A stretch of DNA of 64,000 nucleotides from Portunus trituberculatus (taxonomy: Eukaryota; Arthropoda; Malacostraca; Decapoda; Portunidae): NCBI RefSeq assembly GCF_017591435.1, contig NC_059258.1, forward strand, positions 600,071 to 664,070. Reading direction: 5' to 3'. Shown piece by piece: positions 1-21,290 of this stretch (within the stretch, counting starts at the first letter, position 1; every line of letters starts with the position of its first letter). The translations under genes and the position numbers were made by a program. The notes under the pieces were generated by a model. The model saw nothing but the letters and a program-made list of their open reading frames with translations. It did not search any database and was not told where the DNA came from.

Positions 1-48
1 CAGCGTGGTGGCGGTGGTGGTGGTGGTGGCGGGATAGCCTTGGGTCAC

Positions 49-78
49 TGGGGGTGGGTGGGTGGGTGGGTGGGGTGG
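49..78 (+). promoter_or_regulatory. G-quadruplex-capable G-run
   Basis: GGGGGTGGGTGGGTGGGTGG continues into GGTGGGG. It gives six G-runs of three or more separated by single T bases, an ideal parallel G4 pattern on the + strand, about 240 bases upstream of the kekkon-like ATG. A regulatory role is inference from position. Confidence 0.55.
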
Positions 79-313
79 CTCGCTACGTATTACATGTAAC
101 TGCTGTGTCCTTCATGTGGTTCCAGTTTGACCGGGTTGTATATCAATGCGTGTTTGTTTATCTATCACTTGCTCTTGTTGTTGTTGTTGTTGTTGTTGTT
201 GTTTTTGTTTGCAGAGTCTCATTTTTACCGTCATTATCCTTCACAGACATGGCGGGTCAGTGTGAACGGTGACGGCGGCGGCGGCGGCGGCGGTGTAGTG
301 AGCGGCAGGAGCA

Positions 314-9739
<9,426 letters not shown>

Positions 9740-9814
9740 GAGAGAGGTTGTAGTTTGTGGTTTGAGAAATGCAAGTTTGAGGTCTTAAATGAGTGAATAG
9801 ACATTTTGTAAGTG

Positions 9815-9820
9815 AATAAA
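9815..9820 (+). terminator. candidate polyadenylation signal of the kekkon-like gene
   Basis: AATAAA lies 106 bp after the stop codon and is followed by GTG and an A-run. If it is used, the 3' UTR is very short. The downstream T/G-rich, microsatellite-poor sequence to about 13 kb could instead be a longer 3' UTR. Confidence 0.4.
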
Positions 9821-12800
9821 GTGAAAAAAAAAAATCATCTCCTAGACAGTGAAGTGAGTGAGATGTGTTGAAAAGTATACCCATAATGTGGCACAAGGAA
9901 CACTGAACACTGTAATGCAAGGAGAAGTGACAGAAAGAGAAAAGTGAGGCATAGAAAGCAAAACAAGGACCATAGTGACTAAACCGAGTGGTGATGGCCA
10001 AACTGTGGTGTTGAGAGGTGAGGGAGAGACCTGTGTGTGTGTGTGTATGTATGTATGTGTGTGTGTGTGTGTGTGCCTGGGTGAGGGTGTTGTTGAGGTG
10101 TTGAGGTGTGGTGAGAGACAGAGAGTGTTTATGTACTACAGGGAAGTGGACTGTGTGTGTGTATAGTGAAGTGAGTGGAGGTAGATTCAGTGTCCAGCCA
10201 GCCACTCATGGAACAGTGGGTGTGTTTGATAGCATGGCTTGTGGCAAAGACATTGGAGCAGTGTGTGGCGTCTGTGTGGGCTGTTGATGCTGTTTTATTA
10301 CTCTGCTAGATAAAAAAAAAAGTATATAATATGTATATAATATACATATATACACACATACAATGTATTTTCATAATGCAAGTAGTTGGAAATTTTGTAT
10401 GTTCATATTTATTGAGGAGAGAAGGCTTGAGTGAGCAGCCAAGCAGGTGTGTTAGCAGGTTAGCAGGTTTAGCAGGTTCTGTTGTGTTTCCCTCCCAAGC
10501 GCTGCATTCCTTTGTGCAGGCAGGACCAGGTGGCAGTGGTGGTGGTCAGGTAGGGTCAGGTCTTGCTGTCACTTGTTACTGAGAGATACACTTATCCAAT
10601 GACCTCACCTGCTGGCCACCCCACTGCTACACACATGAATAGTTTTATGATACAAGTGAAGGGGATTTGAAGCCATAACAATAACAGGAAATGACATGCA
10701 AACAGTTTCCTGGCAGCCTTGAGGAGTCCATTCCCTGATTTCCTTTGTTTCCCCATGACTGTGATGCTTTGAGGACCTCCCTATGTTGTCTCCCTTGTTT
10801 AGGCTGCATGTGTCTGCTGCTACTGCTGCTGCACGTGTATGGCCGTCCCTCAGGCAGAGTAGAGGTTCAGTAGTGTCCAGTGAGGCCAAGTGAGCTTATT
10901 GTGGTGTGAGGATGCAAGGCCGAGTGTCTGTCTGTGTGTCTGTCTGCCGCAAATCGTCAAGTACAAAGTTGTTGCTAATGGAAGGAATAGATGGAAATTT
11001 TTTTGTAGGTAACCTGTCCTCCATTTATTACAAGTTTTCTTCGGCTGTTTATTATGACCAAGTGTTCTCCTGCGTCAAATATTTTCCTCTGTCTGCTTGT
11101 CTGTGTGGATTTCAGCGCAGCATTCTCCAACATTTCAGGGTTCACATTTCAACAACTTTTAACCTCTTCAGCACTGGGACACATTTTTATTGCAAGTTTT
11201 TGGATATGATTACGCCATTTTATTTACATTAGGAGCAAGTTATCGGGGTTAGAAAATTAATGCACAGAGTCTTCACCATTTTAATTCACACATAAGTTTC
11301 TGAAGCTGTGTGAAATTGCCAAATAGTAACCAGAATGGATATGAAAAATGTGTCATGGTACTGAAGAGGTTAACAGGCTGTAGTAGAAGTCATTGGGGTG
11401 TTCCAGGGCATGATTTGAGTGGTTTGATGATTCTAGCAACACCTGTACAAGAATCCTGCATCACCAGCCACCGATGGGAAGGAAGCGTCTCTGAGGACCC
11501 AATCAATCTCTTCTGGTCCTTGGAGAGTCCTGCAGTGGTCCCGAGTGTTTCAGAGTGTGAGCCTCAGTGAAAAGTTGCAATTTGACACTAAGAACTTGAC
11601 TGCATGCATTTCCTTCAACCTTTCTGTTTTCCCTTCTCTCTATTTCTTTCCTATCTCTTCCTTTCATTTCTCCTCTTTTTTTATTTCCTATTTCTCCTTT
11701 CCTCTCTTCTTTTTTTTTTTTTTTTCTTTTTCCTTCTTTCGGTTCTCAAATGTGAGCTTCGGTGACAAGTAGCAGTTTGACAGTTGGATTATAAGTTGAG
11801 TTTTGTTTCAGTTTTCTGCCAAAGCACTGGATGGAAAATGTTCAGTTTACCAACATCCTGTGTGACTGATTTGTGTCTTCAACGCTAGACACTTCCTGGG
11901 AACTTGTTGGCTTTGTGGCTCCTCAGTTGTCAGTTGTGGTTTGTTTGCGTGGCTGTTTATAAGTGATGTGTAAAGTGTACATAGGGTGAAGTCCATCCTT
12001 TCCTGTGTTGGACGGATTTGAGTTGCTGTTTCTCTTCAGTGAGTTGCCGGAAGTCAGGCGGTGCTCCTCATCTTTAGTTACTAAGGTGTGTTTTAGGTTA
12101 AAAGCTTTCTTTTCTTTTTTAAGCAAGTTTTTTTTTAATTTATGTTAGCCTTACCATATTATGTTTTCAGTGGTGTGAGAATTTGTGCAAGACACTGTAT
12201 CCTTATTTTCTATGTAGCCAAAGCAATCATGTGACTTTTTTTTACCATAGACTGGTCCCGGAAGACTGTCTTAACTTTTTACTTGTCTGTAAATTTGTGA
12301 TGCTGGAAACTGTGGGCACAAAACTATTGGTGGTGTGAAGACAGTGACAAGCCAGGCAGTGCTGACACCAATCACTCACAAACTGTCACTGCTCCAATTT
12401 GAACCAGTTTAGACTTTCAGAGAATTTTCCCTCTTTAAGTTGTGTCGTTTTTTTTAAGTGAGTGAAGGTAGATTCTTAGTGAAGCAAAAGTTCTTCACAT
12501 ACCAAAGGACAAAATCTCTCAATGCATCAAGTGAGAGAGTGTTCGTAAGCCACAGTCTGCCAGCACTGCACTCCAAGGACTGACTTGCTTGGTTTAATGA
12601 GTCCCTGTCTGTTTCCTTATTGTTTACCCAGACTGTCACTATCCACTTTTAACGCTGGTTGCCACACTGCCTGGGCGCGGCAAGACGGAAGGTTCAGCTG
12701 GACAACACAGCAACACAACGCATCCTCCACTTAGGACAGAGTATATTTTTGGCAAACCGTTTGTAGTGCCGGGATTCGTGGAGGCAGAGGTTGGATACTT

Positions 12801-13550
12801 ACATATAGGAGTGGTGACTTCATGTGCGTTCAGTTAATTTTTTGTACCAATAAGTGTCGTCGCTGCTGCCGCTGTGCTGCCGGGGAGACTTAAGAGACTC
12901 TAGTGCCAACTGTGGGGTGATGGTGAGGCAGAGAACCTTCATCCTACACCTGTCAAATCTATATTAACGAAACTCACCTGGAATGCGATCCTGGCCCCGT
13001 CAATTCCTGATATGTACAATACTGTGTTGTCACTCCTTCCGTCTGTCTGTTCGTGTGTTGCTTTGGGTTCCGTGAGGCGCCTCCAGTGGGCAGAATAACG
13101 TTATATGTTTGTACACGAATGCAATTGAGTTTCTTTGCATGGTGTTATGTATTGGAGTTCTGAGTGCAAGTCTACTTAGGCCAACACACTTTACATCTTT
13201 TTTTACATTTCTATATGAGTTGAGAGCAAAGCCAAACGTGTCCTCTGGTTGCTGTGATGTTGAAAAGAGAAGAAATGCTCGTGTTTTTACTGAATTTTTT
13301 TACCGTACTTGAGTTTTTCCCCTCCCTTCCATTCCTACTTATCCTGTTCCATAAGGTTGAAGTGGCTCAGGGAAGTGTGTGGTGCCTGCTGTCCACATTC
13401 CACCAAACTATAACATCGAAACTAAATTACCGCGACAATCATAACAGTATTTTGGAGATGAAAAGTTTGATTAGCACTAACACCAAGGAATTTCATCGGA
13501 TATAAATGAAGAACAAACTAGATAACAATGATTTATGGAGAGTATAGAGA
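9821..13550. other. 3' flank or long 3' UTR of the kekkon-like gene, no gene seen
   Basis: Fairly complex T/G-rich sequence with a short GT run at 10034-10074, an ATATA stretch near 10320-10350, a pyrimidine run at 11620-11745 and one full MITE. It has far fewer microsatellites than the rest of the window, which fits transcribed UTR, but no reading frame looks coding. Confidence 0.5.
11159..11373 (+). mobile_element. complete 215-bp MITE with TTAA ends
   Basis: The left end TTAACCTCTTCAGCACTGGG and the right end, read inverted, TTAACCTCTTCAGTACCATG are terminal inverted repeats. Both continue into GACACATTTTT, so the TIR is about 30 bp with a short mismatch. TTAA ends with an internal C-rich TIR start fit a non-autonomous piggyBac-like element. 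This is inference; no transposase is present. Confidence 0.75.
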
Positions 13551-13599
13551 CAATGATGAGTGGATGGTATAAGTCAGGCTCATATTATAAAGTACTTCT

Positions 13600-13990
13600 G
13601 CTCTCCACCTTCACTATTTTCAAAGGGCTGTAGTTGAAATGACACAGGTTTTTAAGGATGTTTCTGTAATTCCAGTGACATGTTAAGTTTTCTGCATTAC
13701 CAACAGGAAAAATACTCTTTAGAATTTGGTCAATTATCTTTGTGGTTTATTTTCAAAGGGCTCTAGTTAAAGTGACACAGGTCTTTAAGGAGTTTTCTGC
13801 GTTGCCAAGACGAAAAATGCTCTTTAGAACCCAGCTTATCATCTCTATGGTTTATTTTCAAAGGGCTCTAGTTGAAGTGACACAAGTTTTCAAGAATGTT
13901 TATGTGATTCTAGTGACATGTTAACAAGTTTTCTGCATTATGAACAGGAAAAATACTCTTTGGAACTGGACTAATCATCTCTGTAGTCTT
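13600..13990. repeat. three-unit 120-bp tandem repeat
   Basis: Three diverged units share TTTATTTTCAAAGGGCTCTA, GACACAGGT.TTTAAGG, TTTTCTGC and AGGAAAAATACTCTTT. The unit is related to the repeat at 820-1165. The small reading frames inside are repeats of one another and not genes. Confidence 0.75.
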
Positions 13991-14258
13991 TGAAAATGGT
14001 CACAGTGAGAGAGGGAAGCATTTCTGAATATGGTCTGTGGTGGCAGGAGGGGGCCAGAGGGACCAGACACGTCCACTGCGCTGTGGAGACGAAAGCCATT
14101 ATTGTTAAAACATTCCTACTGAAACTGTCATTACTATAAGGCACAGATTGAAGTAATAAAATGTATAAAATCAAACTGCAGCTTTTTACCCACTCAAAAA
14201 CCTTCTACCAGCAAGACATGGCAATAATCTTACATACGATTATGTAATGTGGTTGCCT

Positions 14259-14262
<4 letters not shown>

Positions 14263-14309
<47 letters not shown>
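14263..14309. repeat. (CA)n microsatellite
   Basis: About 23 CA units lie immediately before a MITE copy, replacing its TTAA end with CTAA. Confidence 0.95.
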
Positions 14310-14312
<3 letters not shown>

Positions 14313-14522
14313 CTCCTTCAGTACTGGGACACATTTTTTACCTTGAGATTTGGATGTGATTAGACCATTTTATTGACATCAGAAAGGATCTATGGAGGGC
14401 AGAAGATTAGCGGCCACAGTCTTTACTATTGTAATCCCCACATGAGTTTATGAAGCTGTATAAAATCACTGAATAGTAAGCAGAATGAATATAGACACGC
14501 GTCATGGTACTGAAAGTGTTAA
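14309..14522 (+). mobile_element. full-length MITE copy
   Basis: Starts CTAACTCCTTCAGTACTGGG and ends CATGGTACTGAAAGTGTTAA. It shares the internal core GACCATTTTATTGACATCAG and the CTTTACTATT...TTTATGAAGCTGTATAAAATC stretch with the copies at 11159 and 53348. Confidence 0.75.
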
Positions 14523-14754
14523 GCATGTAGCAATATAGTTATGATTATCTATTTTTCTGCTGATGGAGTGTTATAGGAAGACAAAGGTATTTATTTGTAA
14601 CATGATGTAAAGGAGTGGGTGAGTGTGAGAGAGCGAGATGATTAGGGAGAGCATGGGAGAGGAAGGGGAAGCGAAAAGTGGATAGTTTGCCCAAGAGTTA
14701 GTGAGACGCGGCTTGTTGGCTCCGTAGAGTTTTTGCGGGTGAGTGACAAGGTAC

Positions 14755-14801
14755 TACTACTTCTGTTGCTGCTGCTGCTGTTACTGTTACTACTACTGCT
14801 T

Positions 14802-14892
<91 letters not shown>

Positions 14893-14905
14893 CATTACTA
14901 CTGCC
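14755..14905. repeat. (TAC)n/(CTG)n compound microsatellite
   Basis: A short TGC/TGT triplet lead is followed by more than 100 bp of nearly perfect CTA/TAC triplets, then CTGCCGCTGC and a GA stub. Confidence 0.95.
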
Positions 14906-16234
14906 GCTGCTACGAGAGAGAGAGATTCTAGTCTTTCGTTATATATTCTAATTATATCTCCTCCCAGTTTTTATTCAATTATATATCAACTTTCAAGAAA
15001 AAGGACGCGAGTGCTGATAAAGACAAGTTCAAGACAGAGATCAAGACAAGCTCCCCCCCCCTCCTTGTCCTCGCCCTCGCGATTGCCTGCACTGAGCTAG
15101 CCCCTGCCTCGTCATGTTTTCCGCTTTCCTCGCCGTTTCAGGTGTCATGCAGCCTCCTGACTCGCCACATAGGTACGTGAGAGACTCAGGCTCCTCAAGG
15201 TACAGGTGTCATGACGGATACAAGACAGGAAGATAGGAAAAGATAAGATGTGTTCCTGTCAGCTGTGTTTGCATGTTTGCCTCTTGTCACTTTGGCGTGT
15301 GCATGGCTCTCAGAACGGATTTTAATAATTACCTTAGATTTTGAGGAAAGTTACCTTAGATATAAATATTTTACCTCAGATTTCACTCAGCAGTACTCTA
15401 GAATTACTTCAAATATATTAGCTAATTTGTATTTTTTTTTTTTTCCACCAGTAGTAATTCCAATAATGGCACAAATTCATTTATAGTCTAAAAGGTTAGA
15501 ATAGAAAAATTGACAGACAATTCAAAATGCATATTTAACTAGAAAAAGGGGTTCCTCTGAGCCCAGCCCTACAGAAAGCAACATTCACAACACATTTACT
15601 TCATTCATGATACCAAAATCCAATCAACATGTCCATAATGCACATAATTGCCAGTTTGACTGGACCAAAGCAATATAGACATAACTGTGGGTTTTAAAAG
15701 AAGTTAAACACAGCACTTTGACATTAATAATAAGACATGTTGTTAAGCCACAAAATTTGTTTTAAAAGGAACTTGTAGGTGGAATGCCTAACTTCATAGA
15801 AACTGTTTTGGCAAGAGATGAGATGTGAAGCTTTCAGTTTATATTATAAGTGAAAAACAGACCAACAATGAATGATAAACTAAGCTTTCATTCATCTCCC
15901 CCTGAAGATAAACTAGCCTGATATCTTGTAACCTAACCTAACTCCCCATAAGGCAATTGTAATATGAATATCTGCCATATTATTTTCTTGTACCAGGGCA
16001 GTCACCAACACAAGACACCAACAAACTAATGGTACAATAAAACAGGTCACACAAGGTACTTATCATGCATGACCTTACCTATTCTTGCTACCACTGCCTC
16101 TAAATTTCAGTTGTTTTTATCCTAGATTTGTTCGTACTATGCCCTTCTTTATTACCCTTTGACACCAAAACATTACAGAGGTGACCAAAAGTAGAAGATT
16201 CAATGAAAAATATAAATTGTGATCATTTTTTTTT

Positions 16235-16238
<4 letters not shown>
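14906..16238. other. no gene recognised
   Basis: AT-rich complex sequence with a C-run at 15051-15061 and TAACCTAACCTAACT, a short telomere-like patch, at 15930-15944. No coding frame or RNA gene is supported. Confidence 0.5.

Positions 16239-16305
<67 letters not shown>
16239..16305. repeat. (CT)n microsatellite
   Basis: About 33 CT units after a T-run. It ends CTCTCAG, which doubles as a plausible splice acceptor for the exon-like segment that follows. Confidence 0.95.
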
Positions 16306-16306
<1 letters not shown>

Positions 16307-16472
16307 ACATCAGGTATCAGTAATGAAGTTTGTGGTGGAACCTGTGAGCAAGGATTGAGGATGGCTATGAAGGCTGGTTGGTCTCCGTAGCCAGCCTGAT
16401 AGTATCCACACCACTCTAATCACCATTATTTCCACTAAGGGAGGTGGCACACCACATCTCACGCAGGTAAGG

Positions 16473-16473
<1 letters not shown>

Positions 16474-16528
<55 letters not shown>
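16474..16528. repeat. (GT)n microsatellite
   Basis: About 27 GT units, inside the putative first intron of the exon-like islands. Confidence 0.95.
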
Positions 16529-16531
<3 letters not shown>

Positions 16532-17039
16532 TAGTGAAAGAGTTAATGAAATTTTGTAATGAAGAAAAGATGAAATGATTGAATAGTAAGATGTAAAGAT
16601 TCTCAGTTTTTCTCTGTGTTTGTGAAAGATGAATGTGATCAGTATGTGTGTTATTGATTTCTTGTGAAGGCATCTTTGTCACAGGAGGAAGGAGAGATGA
16701 GTGGCTGACTTGTATTTATTTGTTAGGTATTTGTGAGTGCAGTTTGTGTGTGTTTGTGAGTGGTGGTGTTTGCATCAGTATGGAGGGCTGAGTGGCTGAG
16801 TTGCACATGTTCCCTGGGTGTTGGTGAGTGCAGTGATGGTTTGCGTTTTTTCGACAGGATGTGCTGCACCGGTGGTGTGGCGTTGAGGGAAGCGCCTCTC
16901 TGTATCTCTGCCCACCACTTTATTGAACACACATGAAGGTGCTCCAGAGTTTCAAGAAGGGAGTGGCACACACACTTTGCTGCACTCCAAGTAAGGGAAA
17001 CAAGTTGTCAAGTAATAGTTATTTTGACATTATCCCCAG

Positions 17040-17610
17040 TTTTGCTCATCCCTCCAACTGCTAACTCTGTACATGGGCCTTATCCGTCTTTGTATGAAGT
17101 ACTCTTTGCATGTTTGGGGAGTTCCACTCACACAGTATTGTTAGATAAGATGGAATCAAAAGCTTTTCATCACATCAACTCCCCTCCTCTGACTGACTGT
17201 CTTCAGCCTTTTTCTCACTGCCAAGATGTTGCATCTTTTTTATTTTATTGTTATTTTCATGCTATCTGCTCTACTGATCTTGCAAACTGCATGCCTCCCC
17301 TTTTCCTGTGGCCTTGGTGCACACTTTCTTCTTCCTGTCACCCCTATTCTGTCCAACTCCCTAATACAAGAGTTCATCAGTATTCTCAATCATTCAGACC
17401 TTTCTCTGATAAACTCTCCCTGCCTACTTCTGTATTTCCATCTTGTTACGACTTGATTTCTTTTAAGAGGGAGGTTTCAAGACATTTGCTCTGTCTTTTT
17501 GGCTAATTCTGTACCAGTCTTTTAGTGAAATTGCAATTCAAGTGGGCTTTTTTTTTTATTTGTTTTAATATTATATACTTTTGTTGCCTTTAGCTAGTTT
17601 CCCTCTTGCA
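17040..17610 (+). mobile_element. non-LTR retrotransposon ORF2 C-terminal fragment
   Basis: The + strand frame near 17135-17500 reads LLDKMESKAFHHINSPPLTD and HPYSVQLPNTRVHQYSQSF, ending SVFPSCYDLISFKREVSRH and a stop. It resembles the region after the reverse transcriptase in decapod LINEs (KAFRLINxPxLTD, HPxSVxLxxxRVxxYxxSF, SVFPxSYDLxSFKREVxRHL). The 3' UTR ends CTCTTGCATAAAAGAAAAAA. Frames shift in the middle, so the copy is dead. Confidence 0.8.
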
Positions 17611-18187
17611 TAAAAGAAAAAATAATAGTGTGGGTTTGCTTTGCTGGGTTTTTGACACACCTTCCTGTACCACAAATGTGATTACAAGTGAGCAGTTTTC
17701 ACAATGTCAGATCAATCAGATGACATGAAGGTAAATGATTGCTAAACATGAACTTTTGTTGACTCCTTTCTTTTGTTGCAGGCTTTGGAGGTCCAGCGGC
17801 ACACCACACACTGCTTTCATATACGTGTGGGGAGAGTGAAAGACTAAGAGTGGCAAGGATGGAGGATGCTGCAACATTCACACCATCATTGGTTCATGCT
17901 TTATTTTTTTTTTGTGTGTAAAGTAGTGCACACAGTTTTAACTGAAGGATTATATGTCATCATTCATATTTGTAGATTTCATGACCTAGCATTGTGTTGA
18001 CTGTGCATCAGATCACTTCATTACATGTAAGTGTATATTTAGGTACAAGGAGTAACGGTTTATGAAATTTGTGAAAAGTGACTTACAAGAGATCTTGCAT
18101 TATGAAGATTTGTTTCAAGGTCTTTGTTAATTAGCTTTCTTTTTTTCTTTTTTTCTTTATTTTTTAAATTTTATTTATTTATTTTTT

Positions 18188-18490
18188 ATGGTAAGGCCTG
18201 TAGCGCCTGTAAGCACACTTGAAGAGTGTATGGGAAGCGCTGTTCAACTTCCACCCATTAGTGGGGCAGGCAATTTTATTTATAGTGGTACCCATATTAG
18301 GGCCCATATCACCGCCCAAGCTCATCTTGACTGTAACCACCTAGAACCTGGGTATCATGGTGACATGTAGGTAACTTTAAACCACTTGACAAATGGCAAA
18401 GTGTTTTAAGCCTGTACGTGGTGGGATTCGAACCCACGCGGACGTCTGCCCGATCCCACGCTCACCACCTTATCCACTATGCCACCGCCT
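18188..18490 (-). mobile_element. tRNA-derived SINE, about 300 bp
   Basis: Read on the minus strand it begins GGCGGTGGCATAGTGGATAA (A box) and has a perfect B box GGTTCGAATCC 60 bp later. A unique body follows (CTTTGCCATTTGTCAAGTGG, GGTGATATGGGCCCTAATAT), ending GGCGCTACAGGCCTTACC and an A-rich tail. It is about 80 % similar to the + strand copy at 59953. The tRNA-like head is not a functional tRNA. Confidence 0.85.
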
Positions 18491-19639
18491 AGTTGTGTCA
18501 ATCTTAACAGTCCAGATTGTACAGACATGAACTATTGTCCATTCTGCTTCCTTCAGATTGAATTTCAGTCAACACTGCAAGTTGTGTATGCATGTGTGTG
18601 TGTGTGTGTGGCAGCTTTGTGGGCAAGTGTGCCAGTCATTCCTTGATGTCAATGTCTTTCATTTAGGGAAAAAATGTTGTGTGTAATTAAGTTTATATAC
18701 ATTTTTGAGTGAGAATGTTTAGACTGATTAAACTTTCTAGAGCTTTGCTGTTACTGTTCTGTGTAAGATTTCAGGGGCTGTATTCTACAAAACAGTGATG
18801 TGATCGTAGCGAGACAAAATGGTGCAATTTAGACAAGTCCCTCAATGACAGTCTCTAATCTTGTGACTCATCATAAGTGCCAAGACAGGGTCCAATCTGT
18901 TGTAGCATCACCAACTGCCACAGTACTATCACTTTTCCCCAAACTCAAACAAACCTTGCCTTGCATGGCCTGCATGTATCACGTGTCAGGCATAATCTTC
19001 TGTTTGTCATGTTTCTTTTGTTTGGATACACAATCTAACTATTCCCAAATTAATAATATGATGCCAAAATCATTTAGATTGTAGAAAATTATGTCAAAGG
19101 AGCTATTTCTTTCTATACATATATAAAGTTAACAAATAATGAGCCCAAAGACCAATATTGGAGTGATGGTCAGGCATTGAGTGAGACTTAGGGTGACTGT
19201 GTAGAATGCAGCCCCAGAATGATGGTCTGTGTTTTGTATGCTTATGGTGACAATGTAGTGTTGCAAGGGACAACATGCTGTTTGAGAGCAATGCCATTGT
19301 GAAATTCTTAAAATTCATTTTAGAGTTGATAGTTCCTCACAGACTTTGCAGTGAAAATGATCTCAAAATACTTTTAGAACTTGTAGTTATTCAAGACTTG
19401 TGCAATGAAAATGCTCTCAAAATACTACTCATGTTCTTATATTATTATTATTTTTTTTTTTTGTCATAAGACAAATGTATGGATGGCAATGATAGGTGGA
19501 ATGAGGTAGAATTGTTCATACAGGGACTGCTGCCATGGATGTGCAGGCCTCATGGTCCCTGTAACTTTCATCATTTTTGTTTCTCTAATACTTTTGAAAT
19601 AATTTTGTATTTGAAAATATTCCCAGAGTAATGTGATAC

Positions 19640-20120
19640 TTGAAAATATTGTTCCAAGTTGAAAATTGCATAAATTGTTGTAAGTTGAAAATGTAAAAAT
19701 TAATTATATATATAAAAAAAATGAAAAGAAAAAATAATTATATAAAAAAAAATTGTAAAAATTTTCTAATTGTAAAAAAATAATAATTCTATATAAAAAA
19801 TTGTAACAATTTTCTAATTGTAAAAAAAAATAATTCTATATTAAAAAATTGTAATTGTAAAAAAAAAAATAATTATATTATATAAAAAATGTAAAAATAT
19901 TCTAAGTTGAAAATTTTGGTAGAGTTTTCAGAGGATTGTTGTGTTGTAAAAATGTGTTGATTTTTTGTAAAAATTTTCTAAGTTGAAAATTTTGGTAGAG
20001 TTTTCAGTGGATTGTTGTGTAGATTTTTTGTTTCAGCGGATTGTTGTGTAGATTTTTTGTAAAAATTTTCTAAGTTGAAAATTTTGGTAGAGTTTTGAGA
20101 GGATTGTTGTATAAAAATGT
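19640..20120. repeat. AT-rich AAATTTTCTAAGTTGAAAATT tandem repeat
   Basis: Units built from GTAAAAATTTTCTAAGTTGA, TTTTGGTAGAGTTTTCAG and GGATTGTTGTGT recur at 19895, 19965, 20060 and in poorer form upstream, mixed with A-runs. Confidence 0.75.
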
Positions 20121-20219
20121 GTTAATTAAATGGAAGGGAGACTCCTCTTTGTATTTTTAACCAAAATATACATCTGCACTTTCTCCGGAGACTCTTCGGA
20201 GTATTTATGACTTAGCACA

Positions 20220-20470
20220 GTTTTTTGGGCCAGTTTTGGGCCCGTTTTTTGGGATTTTCAGCAGTTTTTTGGGATTTTCAGCAGTTTTTGGCTATTTTGG
20301 GCAATTTTTTTTGGATTTTCAGCATTTTTTGGGGATATTGGGCCATTTTTTTCAGCAGTTTTTGGCATCTGTTGCTTTTCAGTTTTTTGTTGCTTTTCAG
20401 TTTTTATTTTTTAGCTTCTTTTTTTAGCATTTTTTTTTTTTAGCATTTTTAGCCATTTTGCAGCAATTTT
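20220..20470. repeat. T/G-rich TTTTTGGGATTTTCAGCAG repeat
   Basis: Imperfect 20-25 bp units (GGGATTTTCAGCAGTTTTTT, GGGCCATTTTTTTCAGCAG) carry many AG dinucleotides after T-runs, so the region is rich in pseudo splice acceptors on the + strand. Confidence 0.7.
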
Positions 20471-20639
20471 CTGCTGCTACTTTTAAGCTTTTCAGACAGA
20501 TTACTACCATTTCAGCATAACATTTATTTGAAATCAAATTGCTATCTTGCTTGATAGGGTTAGGCTGACTTTTTATGAGGTGGTTAAGTAGGCTAAGCTG
20601 TGAGTAGGTTACTAGGTACGTTAAGCACGTTTCTCAAGA

Positions 20640-20945
20640 ATCCCTAAAAAAAAAAAAAAAAAAGGAAGTATCAGAATCGGTTTTCTTAGTCATCCTTAAA
20701 TAAAAAAAAAAAAAAAAAGGAATTATCAAAATCAGTTTTCTTAATCATAATTTATTAAGCACTATCAGTGGTGTGGGTACATCACAAAACATGGAAGGAA
20801 TACTAACATCACATTTTCGTGCACACATACACATTAGATGGAAGGATTAAAAACATTACAAGAGTAATTGGAAACATGTGTTGGTTATGTACATACATTC
20901 ACATAAGATGGAAGGGATAACATTACAAGAGTGATTGGGAACATT
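20640..20945. repeat. two small tandem duplications
   Basis: CCCTAA plus an A-run plus GGAAGTATCAGAATCGGTTT at 20642 is repeated at 20697. Then ACATACACATTAGATGGAAG...ATTACAAGAGTAATTGG at 20822 is repeated at 20893 with minor changes. Confidence 0.65.
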
Positions 20946-20967
20946 TATTGGCTAGGTTAGATGAAGC

Positions 20968-21290
20968 AAGGCAGTGTGTCCTCCCCCCCTGGATGATACC
21001 ACGTAGTCCGGGCAGGGTCAAATTCCTCCGTGGAAGCTGCTGCGAGGTAGTGTGTCCTCCCTCCCTGGATGATACCACGTTGTCCGGGGAGGGTCAAATT
21101 CTTCCGTGGAAGGTGCAGGGAGGCAATGTCCTTCCCAGGACGGCACCACAAGTTCGCGCAAGGCAGGGTCCAATTCCTCCGTGGAAGGTGCAGGGAGGCA
21201 GTGTCCTCCTTCCCTGGACGGCACCACAAGTTGGCGCGAGGCAGGGTCCTACTCCTCCGTGGATGGTGCAGAGGGACAGTTGGCGCCTTC
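20968..21290. repeat. four-unit GC-rich minisatellite of about 75 bp
   Basis: Four units share GTGTCCTCCCTCCCTGGA, a CACCACAAGTT or TACCACGTTGTC segment, GCAGGGTCAAATTCCTCCGT and GGAAGGTGCAGGGAGGCA. It is translatable in several frames without stops, but the frames differ between units, so coding is unlikely. Confidence 0.75.

Larger units (their letters stand above)
16306..17881 (+). ncRNA. possible multi-exon noncoding transcript (three exon-like islands)
   Basis: Three islands have splice-like edges on the + strand. They are 16306-16467 (CTCTCAG before, GTAAGG after), 16859-16989 (TTTTTCGACAG before, CAA then GTAAGG after) and 17783 onward (CTTTTGTTGCAG before). All have stops in every frame. 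They share a GGCACACCACA-like phrase at 16446, 16963 (GGCACACACAC) and 17797. Without RNA data this is only a hypothesis. Confidence 0.25.

Noticed and set aside
18420..18490. tRNA gene on the minus strand
   Set aside because: A and B boxes are present, but the segment continues into a 230-bp body shared with the copy at 59953, and the acceptor stem does not pair well. It is the head of a SINE.
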